64,000 nt of DNA from Shinisaurus crocodilurus (lineage: Eukaryota; Chordata; Lepidosauria; Squamata; Shinisauridae): positions 115,455,359 to 115,519,358 of the forward strand of contig CM037879.1 of NCBI GenBank assembly GCA_021292165.1. Direction: 5' to 3'. Made by a program: the position numbers and the translations under genes. The notes under the pieces were generated by a model. The model ran no database searches, was not told the origin of the DNA, and saw nothing but the letters and a program-made list of their open reading frames with translations. This document shows, piece after piece, positions 1-11,775 of this stretch. Every line of letters begins with the position of its first letter. The first letter of the stretch is position 1.

Positions 1-131
1 CTGCTTCCATGTGTACAGCCAGGCCATATTGAAACTTTAAAGTAACTATGTGAGTCTCAATAATGGAAGTTTGATAAATTGGGCTTGACTTCTTAAGAAG
101 TTATAGCAGTTCTGTAACACTAATTCTGCAG

Positions 132-138
<7 letters not shown>

Positions 139-167
<29 letters not shown>
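139..167. repeat. (AT)n microsatellite
   Basis: About 14 AT units in an AT-rich intron. Confidence 0.95.
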
Positions 168-170
<3 letters not shown>

Positions 171-280
171 CTTTCAAGAGAACCAACATGGAAGCACAAC
201 TGATTTTTTAAAAGACCTACTTAATAAACAGAACTTATATCCCTTGACCACAAAATTAATAAGAATACACCACAGAGTGT

Positions 281-328
281 ATTGTACACAAATAATGTAA
301 ATTTATTGTACACAAATAATGTAAATTT
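281..328. repeat. Perfect 24-bp tandem duplication
   Basis: The 24-base unit starting ATTGTACACA occurs twice head to tail (281-304 and 305-328) with no mismatch, indicating a recent local duplication. Confidence 0.95.
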
Positions 329-2572
329 AGGCCAAAAACTATAAACCGTAGGAAGAATATCATATGACTTAATAGTTCCATTTGCTCTCATATTAATCTT
401 TCAAGGTATACTGTGCCGCAAGTCACAGCTAAATATGCATAATTAAGTTGATCTACCAAGCTCTGGTGCCTCATTAACATAAAGTTTTCCTTGCTAATTG
501 CTTTTGCCTATCATCTGATATACTTATCTACTTTCATCTTATGCTGATGTCAGTCGGGTTTCTTCCCCTTTTCTAAATATTAATGCCATACTTTAATGTT
601 CACTTTAGTAGTTCAATAGGGCTAGTGGAGTGGGGCATTTTGCTGGCTGGAAAATGTTAAAGTAGAAGGTCAATCAATAGAAATATTCCCTAAGAAAATT
701 TGGTTTATTTTTTGGGTTCTTTTTCCCTAGACTGCAGAGAGGGATAATCATGATAGAAGCTGTTTTGCTGAACGTAAGCATCTACTTTTCCTCTTATTTT
801 CTTTATCTATTTTCCCCTTCTTTTTGCTTTAGCATTTTTCATTCGTGTGTTTCTAATCCTGTTTTCCAGCTCAAATCTTTTCCACAAGGAAATATAATGA
901 GATGTCTTTGCACCTGAGAGCTAATCTTAACAGAAACGTGGAGCACCACTAAACATGCACAGGCAAAAATGTAGAGATTTGATAGATGCTAGGATGGACT
1001 AAAAGAAGATGAAAAAATATCTATGGCACTCTGTTTTAAATAATAACAAATACATTATGATGAAAGTTGGAATTACTAATAGTATTAATACCTGGATACA
1101 TTGCCAAGAATCAGTACATATATGATATACCCAACACATATTTTTAAAGATCAATTAGTCATGTAAACTCATAGCTGTTTTCTGTTCTGTCCACTGTAGC
1201 CAGAATCATGTACCTTTTGAAAGGAAAAGCTAAATGTGTTTGCCTCAGTTACAAAACAACAGCAAAACAACAACAAGCCATATTTTTTAAGTCTTAGTGC
1301 TATGAGCCAGTGAATTCATTGCATAGCATTGTTTTTTATATTGTTGTATATATTCACTATTGATTATTGTATGATCCTTATATTGTATGCATTACTGGTT
1401 TGTATGGGTTTTATTTTTAAAGATGCTATTGACTGGTTCACTGACCGATTCTGAACAGGATTGCTAGTGTGTATTCACAAAAAGAATCCCAAAAGGATGA
1501 TCTGCATGCAGAAACAAATTTCCAGGCCTGGAACGCCCTTCTGAATCTGTCCCCAGACTCCCCACATATAAAGAGAATGCTGGGAGCCAATGCATGTTCA
1601 ATATATGGAGTTGTGCCTGTTCTGGTAAGACCCAGTGGCCAGTTATAATTTGTTCAAGGTGTGTATGTAGATATCCCATTTCCTAACAGGTAACCAAAAC
1701 AGTTTACCAAGCATCAATTAACTATTTGGGTAAGTAGAGGGATACCCTCTTGCCCACTGCAGCACAAAAGGACTTCTTGCAAAAGACCATGATCTCCTTC
1801 AGCAGCCATGCTTCCAATTTTATACCACTTGTTCAAACTATAAAGCAAGGATTGCCAAGAAATAGGAGAGGTGGTTTTCCTTTAAAAAAAACCCAACACA
1901 CAACCCAGAGGTAAGAGAGATTATGACTTCCACTCTGGGCCAGTTGTTGAAGCTTGTTGCCTAACATTTTAGAAGCACAATATTGTCCATGGAGGCAAAA
2001 TATTTAATAAAAATTGACTCTGCCCCATTAAAAACCATTATTTCTTGAGTGAGGCTGCTGAACTGTCCATAAAATTATCTAGCTTTAATTTTGATATGGT
2101 ATCTTTCCATGTGTCCAGAAGTCAGAATTTTATACCTATTAACACCTGGCTAAGTGACATTTAACTAATTGGCACTAGCTAAATGCACATCCATTAGGCA
2201 GATTTTTATGCTAATATTGTTCCAAATAAGCAGCCATCGGTATCATTAAGCTAAATCAGTTTCCCAGGAGAAATAAAACAACTTTCTTGATTTAGCATGT
2301 CCCAATTAAGTAGAAACATGCTCTAATAATAATTTATATTTACAGAGTACATCCTAAAGCTCTGAATTTATTATATATAAATAGTACCCAGAGTGACAGA
2401 GTACTTCCAATAGATTCCATTCACTGATGGACAGGAAAAGGGTGCCCTTTTATACTGGAATTAGTAATTTCACTTACAAAATGCATTATGAGCTCTTGAA
2501 TGGCTTCATGTGTATATAAAAGGGCTTCTTGAAACCTACAGAGCAAACTTAGGGTTATGGTGATCATCCAGT

Positions 2573-2965
2573 GGCACCTTTCAAGGTGACTGACATTTAC
2601 CCAAGGCTGACCTCGCTAATGCCGTGAGGTTTAGCAGGAGGGAGATTGGGACGTCTTTGGGGTTTTGCCTTTCTCGCCTACATTGAGTGCCTGGAGGCGT
2701 CAAAGTAAGGCGACGATGGTAAGGCCCTCCAGCTCCACATGGAGGGCAACTGGCCGGGGGCGGACCAACCCGCCTCCGGTGTGGTTAGGATGTATTCGCC
2801 AAAATATTTAAAATATTGGTTTTTTCCCGGCCAATGGCCGGGCTAGGTTAGTACCGCACTTCACCCTTCACAGATCTTCAATTCAATAAATGTGGCCCTG
2901 ATTTGAAACCATATACTCTGTGTCTGACTCTTCTTTATCTCACCCATACACTCGCAACAAACTAT
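2573..2965 (+). mobile_element. GC-rich dispersed repeat, possibly the 3' part of an LTR
   Basis: A GC-rich block stands out sharply from AT-rich intron. It contains a hairpin with 8-bp arms CCCGGCCA/TGGCCGGG (2827-2843), then an AATAAA signal (2885-2890) followed some 35 bases on by a T-rich stretch ending near ACTCGCAACA. A polyadenylation signal followed by a short T-rich tail resembles the R-U5 part of an LTR. No partner LTR, primer-binding site or gag/pol reading frame is visible, so a solo or truncated LTR is inferred; another GC-rich retroelement is possible. Confidence 0.35.
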
Positions 2966-4252
2966 GTGGACTTAATATTTTCTGCAGAGGTGACCTAAGT
3001 CAAACTTCTTTAGAGCTGATCACTGGTTAAGTGAATATTTGATTTCATATTTGATGTTCGGACAGCACAAAAATGGGTTATTGTTCTCTCTTCATGTTTC
3101 TTTTTAATTTGCTAACTGCTTTTAGCTATGTAGAAAACACTACTGAATATGTAGGCATCCCATTTTAGTTTGTAAGTGCTTTCTGGTTACAGCTATATAG
3201 CTTGGAAGCATGACAATTTCTCTGACTTCCTTATTAATAATGATGTAGTGCTGTAGATTTTCTAAGTATCATACAAACATTGGCTAATTAATCTCTCAGA
3301 CATGCTGTGAGGTAGATTGAATAAGTGTTTGTATACCACTGCAGTGGTTAGGGATCTGGGAGACATGGAAAGTATTTAAGCAATTTATTCATGGCAAATT
3401 AGCTTTAAAATCCTAGTTGGAAGCCATTTCTTGAACTTCCATCAAACCTTAAATCCTCAACACAGTTCTTCAGTGGCATCTCTTGCCTGCACAGTAATAG
3501 TGCTTCTGTGTCAAATGGAGTTGTGAAGAGAATGCTCGCATAATCCTAATCTGATAAAATCTTGGTAAAACCTCTGCATTGCTTTGAACAACTGGAAAAT
3601 ATGCTGTCTTGTGGAAAATGTTTAAAGGATATGCTTTCTCTAGAACAAATTTAACTCTCAGGAAGAAACTACTGTGCTTCTCATATGCTGACAACAATCA
3701 TATGGCAACCTAGTTGGCTGACGTATTAATCATGGATGAATTAAGGAGCCAGCACATAAATTATATATTTGGGCTACTTTTTCATTCAGCAATATGGAAC
3801 TGAAAGCTCAAGCATCCCAGCTGCCACTGTGCTCTCTGACATACCAGAATATGCATTCAAAATTACACAAGTTTCTGTGAATGACATTTGTGATCTACCA
3901 ATTTACAAGTTAAGTTGTTCACACAAATAGATGACCCTGATAAGCTTTGTTTTTCAAAGTGGCTCATGACAGCATGTGAATCAATCCACCAAGGGTCCCG
4001 CTTTCCATTGCAGAATAAGTCCATGTGGTATGAAGACCCCCCCTAAAAAATTTAAAAAAAGAGCTTCCTTATGTGTTGTTGTAACAAAACAAAGCCTCCC
4101 CACCTTCTGACCTCCAGAATAAATGTGTCGGAGCACTTGATTTCATACATTCTCTCATTATGAGGGTGGCAACTTTTAAGCAAAACACTTCTTAAGTGGT
4201 GACTGCAAGAGACAAAATGCAATGGGACTGCCTACCCCCACTGGCTAGATGG
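2966..4252. other. Intronic, nothing recognised
   Basis: No repeat family, open frame of note or conserved exon is visible. Confidence 0.6.
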
Positions 4253-4260
4253 GATACAGT

Positions 4261-4406
4261 CAGGGCTTTTTTTCTGGTGGAACTTACCGGAACTGAGTTC
4301 CAGCACCTTTTCTTCTATTCATTGCATTACAATTTAATCGCCATCTACTCCCGAGGAAATGTAATCCAAGAGTTCCGGTACCCTTTTCTCCAGAAAAAAA
4401 GCACTG
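4261..4406. mobile_element. hAT-like palindromic MITE with perfect 8-bp target duplication
   Basis: A 146-bp element with inverted ends CAGGGCTTTTTTTCTGG and CAGTGCTTTTTTTCTGG (16 of 17 matching), flanked by perfect GATACAGT direct repeats at 4253-4260 and 4407-4414. CAG-type ends with an 8-bp target duplication are the hallmark of the hAT superfamily. No coding capacity. Confidence 0.85.
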
Positions 4407-4414
4407 GATACAGT

Positions 4415-5424
4415 CCAGCTACAGGAAGGGATGCTATGCCCCACACTGCGCCTCTCCCCTCTTACCAGTGGCTGTTTCCCATTTTGTTCTAAAATTCAGA
4501 AGAGGGAAAGTGGGAGTAGCTCATCTGAACATGTCCCTAGAGTCCTCCTTACAAGAGTAAACCAAAACCTTTCATAGGCACAGGGAACAATCCATATCTT
4601 ATGGCACAGCAAAGCCCACAAGCTCCTGCCACACTGTTGTCAGCAGAAGTGAAGATAAGCTTTCTATAGCTGAGAGAAAGATTTAATAAAGCAACCTTGA
4701 AAGTTCTTCCCTTATTTGGCACCCTACATGTGCAGAAAACGCAAAACATTCATTACAGTGGAGCTGAATAGATGGACTTAGATGATAGCTCCTAGGAACC
4801 AATTAAAGAGGTTAACTGAGCCATGAGACTTCATAAACGAATCCAATTCCTTTTTTCTTTATTTCCTTCTATAGCTTGGAGATAAAGCCAGGGGAGAAAT
4901 GCATAAGCTCTAGGATCTTATATAGTGACAAATGACTGTGTTACCCCTACCAATAATGGGCCTTTCTTTCAGACACAAGGAACTGTATTGAGCTTCCAAT
5001 TGCCTTACAACATCATGAGAAAAAGAGAACATGAAATGTATAAGCAAAATAAGCAATTTAAGTATTAAACAAATGGGAACACTCCCAGTGTTGGCAATAA
5101 CTCTTTATCTTTCTAATAAGCAGAAAGTTTGACGCTTTTCCTGTTTTTTTTGCTAAACTGAAAGTGTAAACACCAGTATTAAATTATAAAAAATATCTTG
5201 CACCCTCTTTCAAAAACTATGAATAAAGAAAATTGTGCGGCAAAGTATACTCTAAGACTGAAACAGATTAATTCTCAAAAAGAGGACTATGTTGGTATTT
5301 GAGCTTTATGTGCATGCATGTACACATACGTGTTGTTGCCAATGCAACCCGCCTCAAGTACTTGCACCTATATTGTACCTGGGGAAATGTAATAGTTTCT
5401 CCAGGTAGCACACTCAGTGCTTTT
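4415..5424. other. Intronic, nothing recognised
   Basis: AT-rich sequence without a recognisable repeat or gene. Confidence 0.55.
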
Positions 5425-5800
5425 GTGCTTATTTTTATTTTTAATTTAAAATTATTTCAGGCCACCTTGAAGGGTAGAACCCTCCCAAGGCAGCATATAA
5501 TATAAAACGAAAAATATAAAACAATAAAATTCAATAGAAACAGTGGTTATAAAAAAAAACCCCAACAGCCCACATTTTTTAAAGGTCACTGAAAATAAGT
5601 GGGTATTCAGAGTTTTCCTGATGACCTGCAAAGAAGGGGCCTGACAACTCCCCAATGGAAGCTCACTCCAAAGTTGCAGGGCCACTATCGAAAAGGCCCT
5701 CTCCCTTCTACTCATCAGTGTAACCACCCTTGATCATGGGGAGGTGACATTGGCATCTGTGATGACCTGAGAATGCAGGTGGGCTGGTATGGGTGAAATT
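5425..5800 (-). mobile_element. L2-like LINE 3' fragment
   Basis: On the minus strand a degraded reading frame near 5590-5725 reads RRERAFSIVALQLWSELP, matching the RAFS.vAPqLWneLP signature at the C-terminus of L2-clade reverse transcriptase proteins, followed by an A/T-rich 3' tail. It is 5'-truncated and old. Confidence 0.6.
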
Positions 5801-6384
5801 GGTCCTTCAAGTGCTTGCTGAGTGGGACATGATTGCATGAGTTATAAGGCCATCTATTGGATATTTACTGTGATGTAGATTAATAAAGACAACTCATCCA
5901 TCCCTATTCCTCATCTCCATACCATTCTGTATCTCCCTTAAGGGTGAACCCAACTTGAATTTTGAGTCCTGGAGAGGTGAGGAGAAAGCAGGCCAATCCC
6001 CTGGCAAATTCCAGGGCCAGATGTAAAATTGGAGGGAGGGATGAAACTCATCACCCACCACTAGAGCTCAGCCACAGTTTGTTCTTCCATCACATGGTGT
6101 CACTGATGGGGTCTTCTGAGGAAGAGAATGGTGGCCCCCACTGGGGGTAACCATTTGCTTCCCCAAAAGCCTCCATCAGAGTAACAGTATCAGATGGAAG
6201 GAAAAACTATAACCATCAGCTGGCTGCCATGGGGGGGGGCAGGTCTGGCAGCCAGCCATGAGTTTTGCTCTACCACCTCTGAATTCCCCCCCCCTTCCAT
6301 TTTGCTGCCTGCTAATAGGGAAGCAAAATTGGAGGAATTTTGGTTCGGCACTAGTTCCCCTACCTATAGCCAGAACACAAGTCT
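5801..6384. other. Intronic, nothing recognised
   Basis: Contains short poly-G runs (6230-6240, 6287-6294 as C) but no identified element. Confidence 0.5.
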
Positions 6385-6596
6385 GGCAAAGTGATTAATG
6401 CAATGGTCTTTGGACTGTGGAGACATGGACTGAATCCCCACTAAGCTATAAAGCTTGCTGGGTGACCTTGGGCTAGTAATCATTTCTTACCCTTACCTGC
6501 CTCACAAGGCAGGAAGGGAAAAATAGGATGGCCTCAGGTATAGTACTGTTGGCTCCTTGGGGGAAAATTAGGATCCCCAAACTAATAAATAAAATG
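6385..6596 (+). mobile_element. Sauria-type tRNA-derived SINE (diverged)
   Basis: Shows the order tRNA-like head, GCTGGGTGACCTTGGGC middle block, CTGCCTCACAAGG block and an AATAAATAAAA tail, as in Sauria SINEs of squamates. The A box is poorly preserved, consistent with an old copy. Confidence 0.75.
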
Positions 6597-7347
6597 AATC
6601 CAGCAAAGTATTTTTGAAAAAATGACGAACAGCAAGGCTGCACTTCTCAGTCATCAAACACTGTGTAAATGTTTTGTTGTATTTTACTTCTTTGGAGGCC
6701 ATGTTCTCCTATGCTGGATTCACACTTAACACGATATTTATAAAAGGAGACTGAGTAACTACCACCATCACCACCAGAGCAAGGTCAACATTTCCACAAA
6801 CATACACCAAAAATATTACGAGCAAAAGGGGTATTATTTCTATGGTTATGACGAGTGAGAATTGAATTTATCTGTCTGTGGCACAAAGGCCATTACAAAA
6901 TACTATATAAAATATAGCAATCCAGAATACAAAATTATGTATATTATTATTATTATTGAACTACTATCACACAAAGATAGCCAAACATTTGGTTCAGAAA
7001 TGGTCTCAGGTCACCCTTTTGTAAAATAGTTTTCAATAGCTAATCAAATTGTATCCATATTTAATAGGTGACGGCTAATCAATACTGAATCAGTTGAAAA
7101 TAACTGGAGCAATAGATGTATAATTTTATCCTACTGTGATACCTATGTTTCTAAACAGATACCCAGGTTTTAAAATAAAAATAAAAATTCCCAGGCTTTT
7201 AAATTTTTGTTCATCTGTTTTACTTGAATTATTTTGATATCATTTTATGAGGTTTCTTTAGATTTGCTGCTTTCAGATTATTCTAATATATCAGTTATTT
7301 AACTGTGATTTTGACATTTTATTGTAAGCCACCCTAATAAAGTATTT
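6597..7347. other. Intronic, nothing recognised apart from a short ATT run
   Basis: An (ATT)5-like run lies near 6943-6957. The end (7300-7345) may be a LINE tail but is too short to assign. Confidence 0.5.
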
Positions 7348-7480
7348 CAGTCTTCCCCAACCTGGTGCCCTCCAAATGTTTTGGACTTCAACTCCTATCA
7401 ACTAGAGCTGGCAAAGCCAATGTACAGGAAGGGTGGCAGTTTTGGTCCAAAACATCTGGAGGGCTCCAGGTTGGGAAAGG
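7348..7480. mobile_element. hAT-like palindromic MITE (CAGATGTTTTGGAC family)
   Basis: Inverted arms carry CCCAACCTGGTGCCCTCCA on the left and its near complement on the right. AAGTATTT and AGGTATTT (7 of 8) bracket the element as a possible target duplication. The central part is degraded. Confidence 0.7.
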
Positions 7481-7506
7481 TATTTGAAGGGCTGGTATAA
7501 ATTCAT

Positions 7507-7522
7507 CCTCCTCCTCCTCCTT

Positions 7523-7570
<48 letters not shown>
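7507..7570. repeat. (TCC)n(ATC)n microsatellite
   Basis: Five to six TCC units run into about 16 ATC units. The long Met or Ile runs translated from it are artefacts. Confidence 0.97.
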
Positions 7571-7930
7571 TCACTACAACCACACACAGACACCAGGGGG
7601 AAAATACCTCCATGTGTTATCAAGTACCTCTGGAATTCTCATAACATACAGTTTGGCATATTAAATAAAACTGATAAAATATCTTTTAGCATCCAGAAAT
7701 TACAAGTTAGATATAGTTTGTGGTAATAATGGCGATTTGCCTTACACCTGAAATAAAATCCAAAGTCTGGTAAGCAGCACAGAGCCTAACCAGCCCTTCT
7801 GCATTTCCTAGACATCCAATGTAACTCACATGCACATAATTATGATGCTAATAGAAAGTGTGATCCCGTCATTGCCGTATAACTACATAGTAGATCATCA
7901 GGGCAGTATCAGGTCAAGGGGTCCAAATTA
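7571..7930. other. Intronic, nothing recognised
   Basis: No element identified. Confidence 0.5.
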
Positions 7931-8529
7931 AGGATGTGTGAGGAATCCATTATAGGGGAGGGGGTGAAAATCTGATGGATATTCATGATTCAGCCCCCTG
8001 AATTCCAGCTCGTTAGCCCCACGCTGGTGCGTGTTGAGCCAGCTCGTGGACTTCCATCATCAAGATGGGCTGAGATTTGCACATTTTTTTAACCAATAAA
8101 CAAATTTATGCAAATCAGCACCCTGGGAACCACACAGATCTAGTGTGATTTGCACAAAATTGGCCGATTTGTGCAACTCAGCAGCCTGAAAACCACACAG
8201 ATCTAGCGTGATTTGTACAAAATCAGCTGATTTGTGCAAATCGGCACCCTGAAAAGCATGTGGATCTAGCACGATTCGTGTAAAATCAGCCAATTTGCTC
8301 AAATCACGCTAGAGTCATGTGGTTTTTGGGTGCCGATTTACACAAATTGGCCTATTTTGCGCAAATTTCCTTAGCGGTTTTTTAAAAATACGCAAATCAC
8401 TGCCCATCTTAGAGACAGAAGTCCACAAAAATCCCACAACTCGGCCCGCTCCATTCATCGGGTCAGAAGTGGGCAGGAAATCTGTCAAGCTCAAACAAAC
8501 TGGATTTCCCTGCTTTGGTACATCCCTAG
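7931..8529. mobile_element. Foldback element, family A, copy 1 (contains 63-bp triplication)
   Basis: The ends read AGGATGTGTGAGG and, in reverse complement, CTAGGGATGTACC, and long imperfect inverted arms meet near 8040-8060 and 8400-8420 (GTGGACTTC..AAGATGGGC on both arms). The middle holds three head-to-tail 63-bp units (8111-8173, 8174-8236, 8237-8299). No coding capacity. A second copy with the same ends and arms lies at 33957-34510. Confidence 0.75.
8111..8299. repeat. 63-bp tandem triplication inside the foldback element
   Basis: Three units begin CAAATCAGCA, CAACTCAGCA and CAAATCGGCA at exact 63-base spacing. Because 63 is divisible by three, the minus strand shows an apparent 21-residue protein repeat, which is incidental. 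Confidence 0.9.
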
Positions 8530-8905
8530 CAAATGCAGTATGCATATTCCAGTGCTAAGGCCACAGCTTCCCAGCTTAGTAGTTGTGATGCTTCCACAAA
8601 AGGCTGTGCGATTCAGGCCAAATACTTTAGTCTTATTCAGGTGCTGGTACCTGTGAGTACTTACCAAACACATGAAGGAGCCAAAGGGAACCTTTTATGG
8701 CTTCTTGACCACTGTTCCCATCCCATGTTGGAGGCCCTACATGCATAGAAGTGGCCTCCTTCAGACTAATACCAATTACACAGCAACCAGGGTGTGTGCC
8801 CAGCACATGCAACAGCATGGAAGGGGTGCAGCTAGCCCTGCATGTTCCTGCTGGCCTCTTTATGCATTCAGAACTGAATCCCTCAATAGAGCATTTGTTA
8901 GATAC
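8530..8905. other. Intronic, nothing recognised
   Basis: Short overlapping frames on both strands but no family resemblance. Confidence 0.5.
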
Positions 8906-9150
8906 TTATTTATTCATTCATTCATTCATTTTCTATACCGCCCAATAGCCGAAAGCTCTCTGGGCGGTGTACAACAATAATTAAAAACAAACACTAAAAT
9001 ACAGTTAAAAATATAATAAAACATTATGAAATTTTTAAAAAACCAATTTTAAAAGTATCTCTAAAACAAGTTAATAAAACACGACCGCAAAAACAGTTTA
9101 CCACCCCACCATAATACCATTTAATTATTAAAAGCCTCAACGTAGAGATA
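8906..9150 (-). mobile_element. L2-like LINE 3' tail
   Basis: Minus-strand 3' end of the L2 family that also occurs at 61171-61825: the ACCGCCCAATAGCCGAAAGC block is the complement of that element's tail, followed by an ATTC-rich terminal repeat at 8911-8930. Strongly 5'-truncated. Confidence 0.75.
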
Positions 9151-9380
9151 CTTTTGTTGGATGTTGATGTCAGTTAAGTTTCTCTTCTCAGCTACCGCAA
9201 ACAAAAAGAAGCTCCAAAAATAAGACATGAAAGAGAATGTGTGTCTTAGTAAGGAGACCAAAATAAAACACCGAGAAGGAAGTGTGTGTAATACTATCAA
9301 CTAAATGCCTTCAGGGTAAGTTGAAATTCTGAAACATTTATAGTTAGTTTCACATGAACTAAACTGTAAATTGGTGTTCA

Positions 9381-10020
<640 letters not shown>

Positions 10021-11190
10021 ATCCACTAGGGGTATGCTTTGGATTTAGATGAATCCCAAACTGAATTAGGCTGATTTAGACAGGTTCAGGAGATGTCCAG
10101 ATCAAAGTAAGGCACTCCCAAAGTAGACTGAATCTGAATACTTATGAAGATTTGGGAGCTGGGGGCACAGTGGGTCTCCAAAAATTAATATATTTATCCA
10201 TAGGATCTCAATATAAGGAAAACAGCAGGGATGGGAGAAGAGGGGCAAAGTTTTGTGACTGACACAGCTCTAGGTTCTAATCACAGTGAACGGTTTTACA
10301 AGGCTCTCCAATCCCAGTGCTCTGTAGGAAGGGTGTTGAACTAATATATCATCGATCCATCCTACTGTTCAGGACTCTTTGCTATTTCTCTCTCTCAGGA
10401 GTAGGAATGTTCAAAGGGTTTTGTGGAGTCTTTGGGACCTGCAAGGATCTAACATGGGGTACTTGCTTGCAAAATATGCTTTTTGTTCAAATGCTTTTCC
10501 CTCTGCCACTGTATGCTCCACATCCATCATCTACCCCTGTCCTATTACACTTTCTGTGACTTTGGTGCCAAACTGAGCAGAAAAACAAACAAGACAAATA
10601 AATTTTCATTCCTCACAACTTCCTAGCCCCTGCACCTGCTCGTCTGATATTTTGCAGGTTTCTTGCCTAGAGACACCTCGATGACATATTCCATTTCCAT
10701 ATAAATTGCTCAAAACCCATGGAGGGGAATAAAGTGATAAAGGAAGGAAAGTGATTTCCCCCTGCCAAAAAAAAAAATTGAACACTCCCTTTCCACATTA
10801 AAAAACTCTACCTATCCTTCTGAAATTTTGCAGGTTTCTTAACTAGGGCCACCTCTATGGTCATTTCATAACAATTGTTCAAAAACAACATAGGGGGATA
10901 GCACATTCTTCTTTTTTGTAACCCCCGAACTGTAGCAGCTACTCATGTCCAAAGCTCCCTGTACCTATTCATCTGAAACTTGGCAGGTTTGATCCCTTCA
11001 GAAAGGGCAAATTTCATCCAGTTCTGCCAAGAAATAAAGTTAACAGCAGTTCCCTTAAAAAAAAAAATAATAATCAAAATTTAAAGGAACCTAGCACAAC
11101 AACAACAAAAAATCCTGCATCTATTTTTGTTTTCACCATTTGGGGGCAAGATCATCAGTGGCATCCAGCTCTAGAGACTTTGAGTTTGGA
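10021..11190. repeat. Unclassified repeat with three diverged direct modules
   Basis: Three related blocks begin near 10632, 10810 and 10970, each reading roughly CTGAAATTTTGCAGGTTTC or a variant, followed by a region with ATGG/TAGGGGG and then an A-rich run. Spacing is about 178 and 160 bp. I cannot name the family; the edges of the whole unit are guesses. Confidence 0.4.
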
Positions 11191-11775
11191 TAAGGCTAAA
11201 TATTTTGATCCTGCAAAGTCAAAAGAGTACTGGATTTGGATTGAGTAGGGTAAAAACAGCATGGTGTGGAACCTACATGATTGCAAAGCTTGAAACCTGT
11301 TCCTTAGTGGCATGGGATCTTACAATGGGGACGGGCCTCCCAGACTGCTGGCTGGCTCTCCATCCCCTCCTTTCCTCTCTCTCTCTCTCTCTGTGTGCCA
11401 CTGCCTGTTACACTGATGCCGTGACTACGGATTTTGTTAAACCCCTTCTATCTGTGTTTCATGGATTGTTAGGCGTCTTTCAATCCATCATCTGCTCATT
11501 GACAGAATCCGATTTTTTAAACTAGAATTTTGTTCTGATTTTCATTTATTTGGGTTTCTGTTTCTAAGTCTGTGTTTCAGTCTTTCTTAATTCTATAGAT
11601 TTGGCATGGTCCAATATAATAATATTACTTCGACTTGTGTGGAGAGTCACGTACTGAAATGTATTATAATAACGACTTATATGTTGTACCATTCTAGGGC
11701 AGGTAACTTGTGCAAAGTTTACATGATTTGTATGCATGGATGGGCTATAAATATGTCATTTTGTTTTCAGTGTTT
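11191..11775. other. Sequence 5' of the old L1, possibly its 5' end
   Basis: Contains a (TC)n run at 11377-11392. It may be the untranslated leader or ORF1 remnant of the L1 that follows, but no ORF1 similarity is readable. Confidence 0.35.

Larger units (their letters stand above)
1..2572. other. Intronic, AT-rich, mostly featureless
   Basis: This is the part of the GRIK2 intron 3' of exon 6. Apart from an AT microsatellite at 139-167 and a 24-bp tandem duplication at 281-328, I recognise no repeat, gene or exon. The next GRIK2 exon was specifically looked for on the minus strand and not seen. Confidence 0.6.

Noticed and set aside
5962..6150. Small ORF as a gene
   Set aside because: No homology, no splice context and no supporting composition; short frames of this length are expected by chance.
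7402..7726. Frames with long Met or Ile runs
   Set aside because: They are translations of an (ATC)n microsatellite.
8060..8302. Protein with 21-residue repeats on the minus strand
   Set aside because: It is an accidental frame over a 63-bp DNA triplication inside a foldback element.
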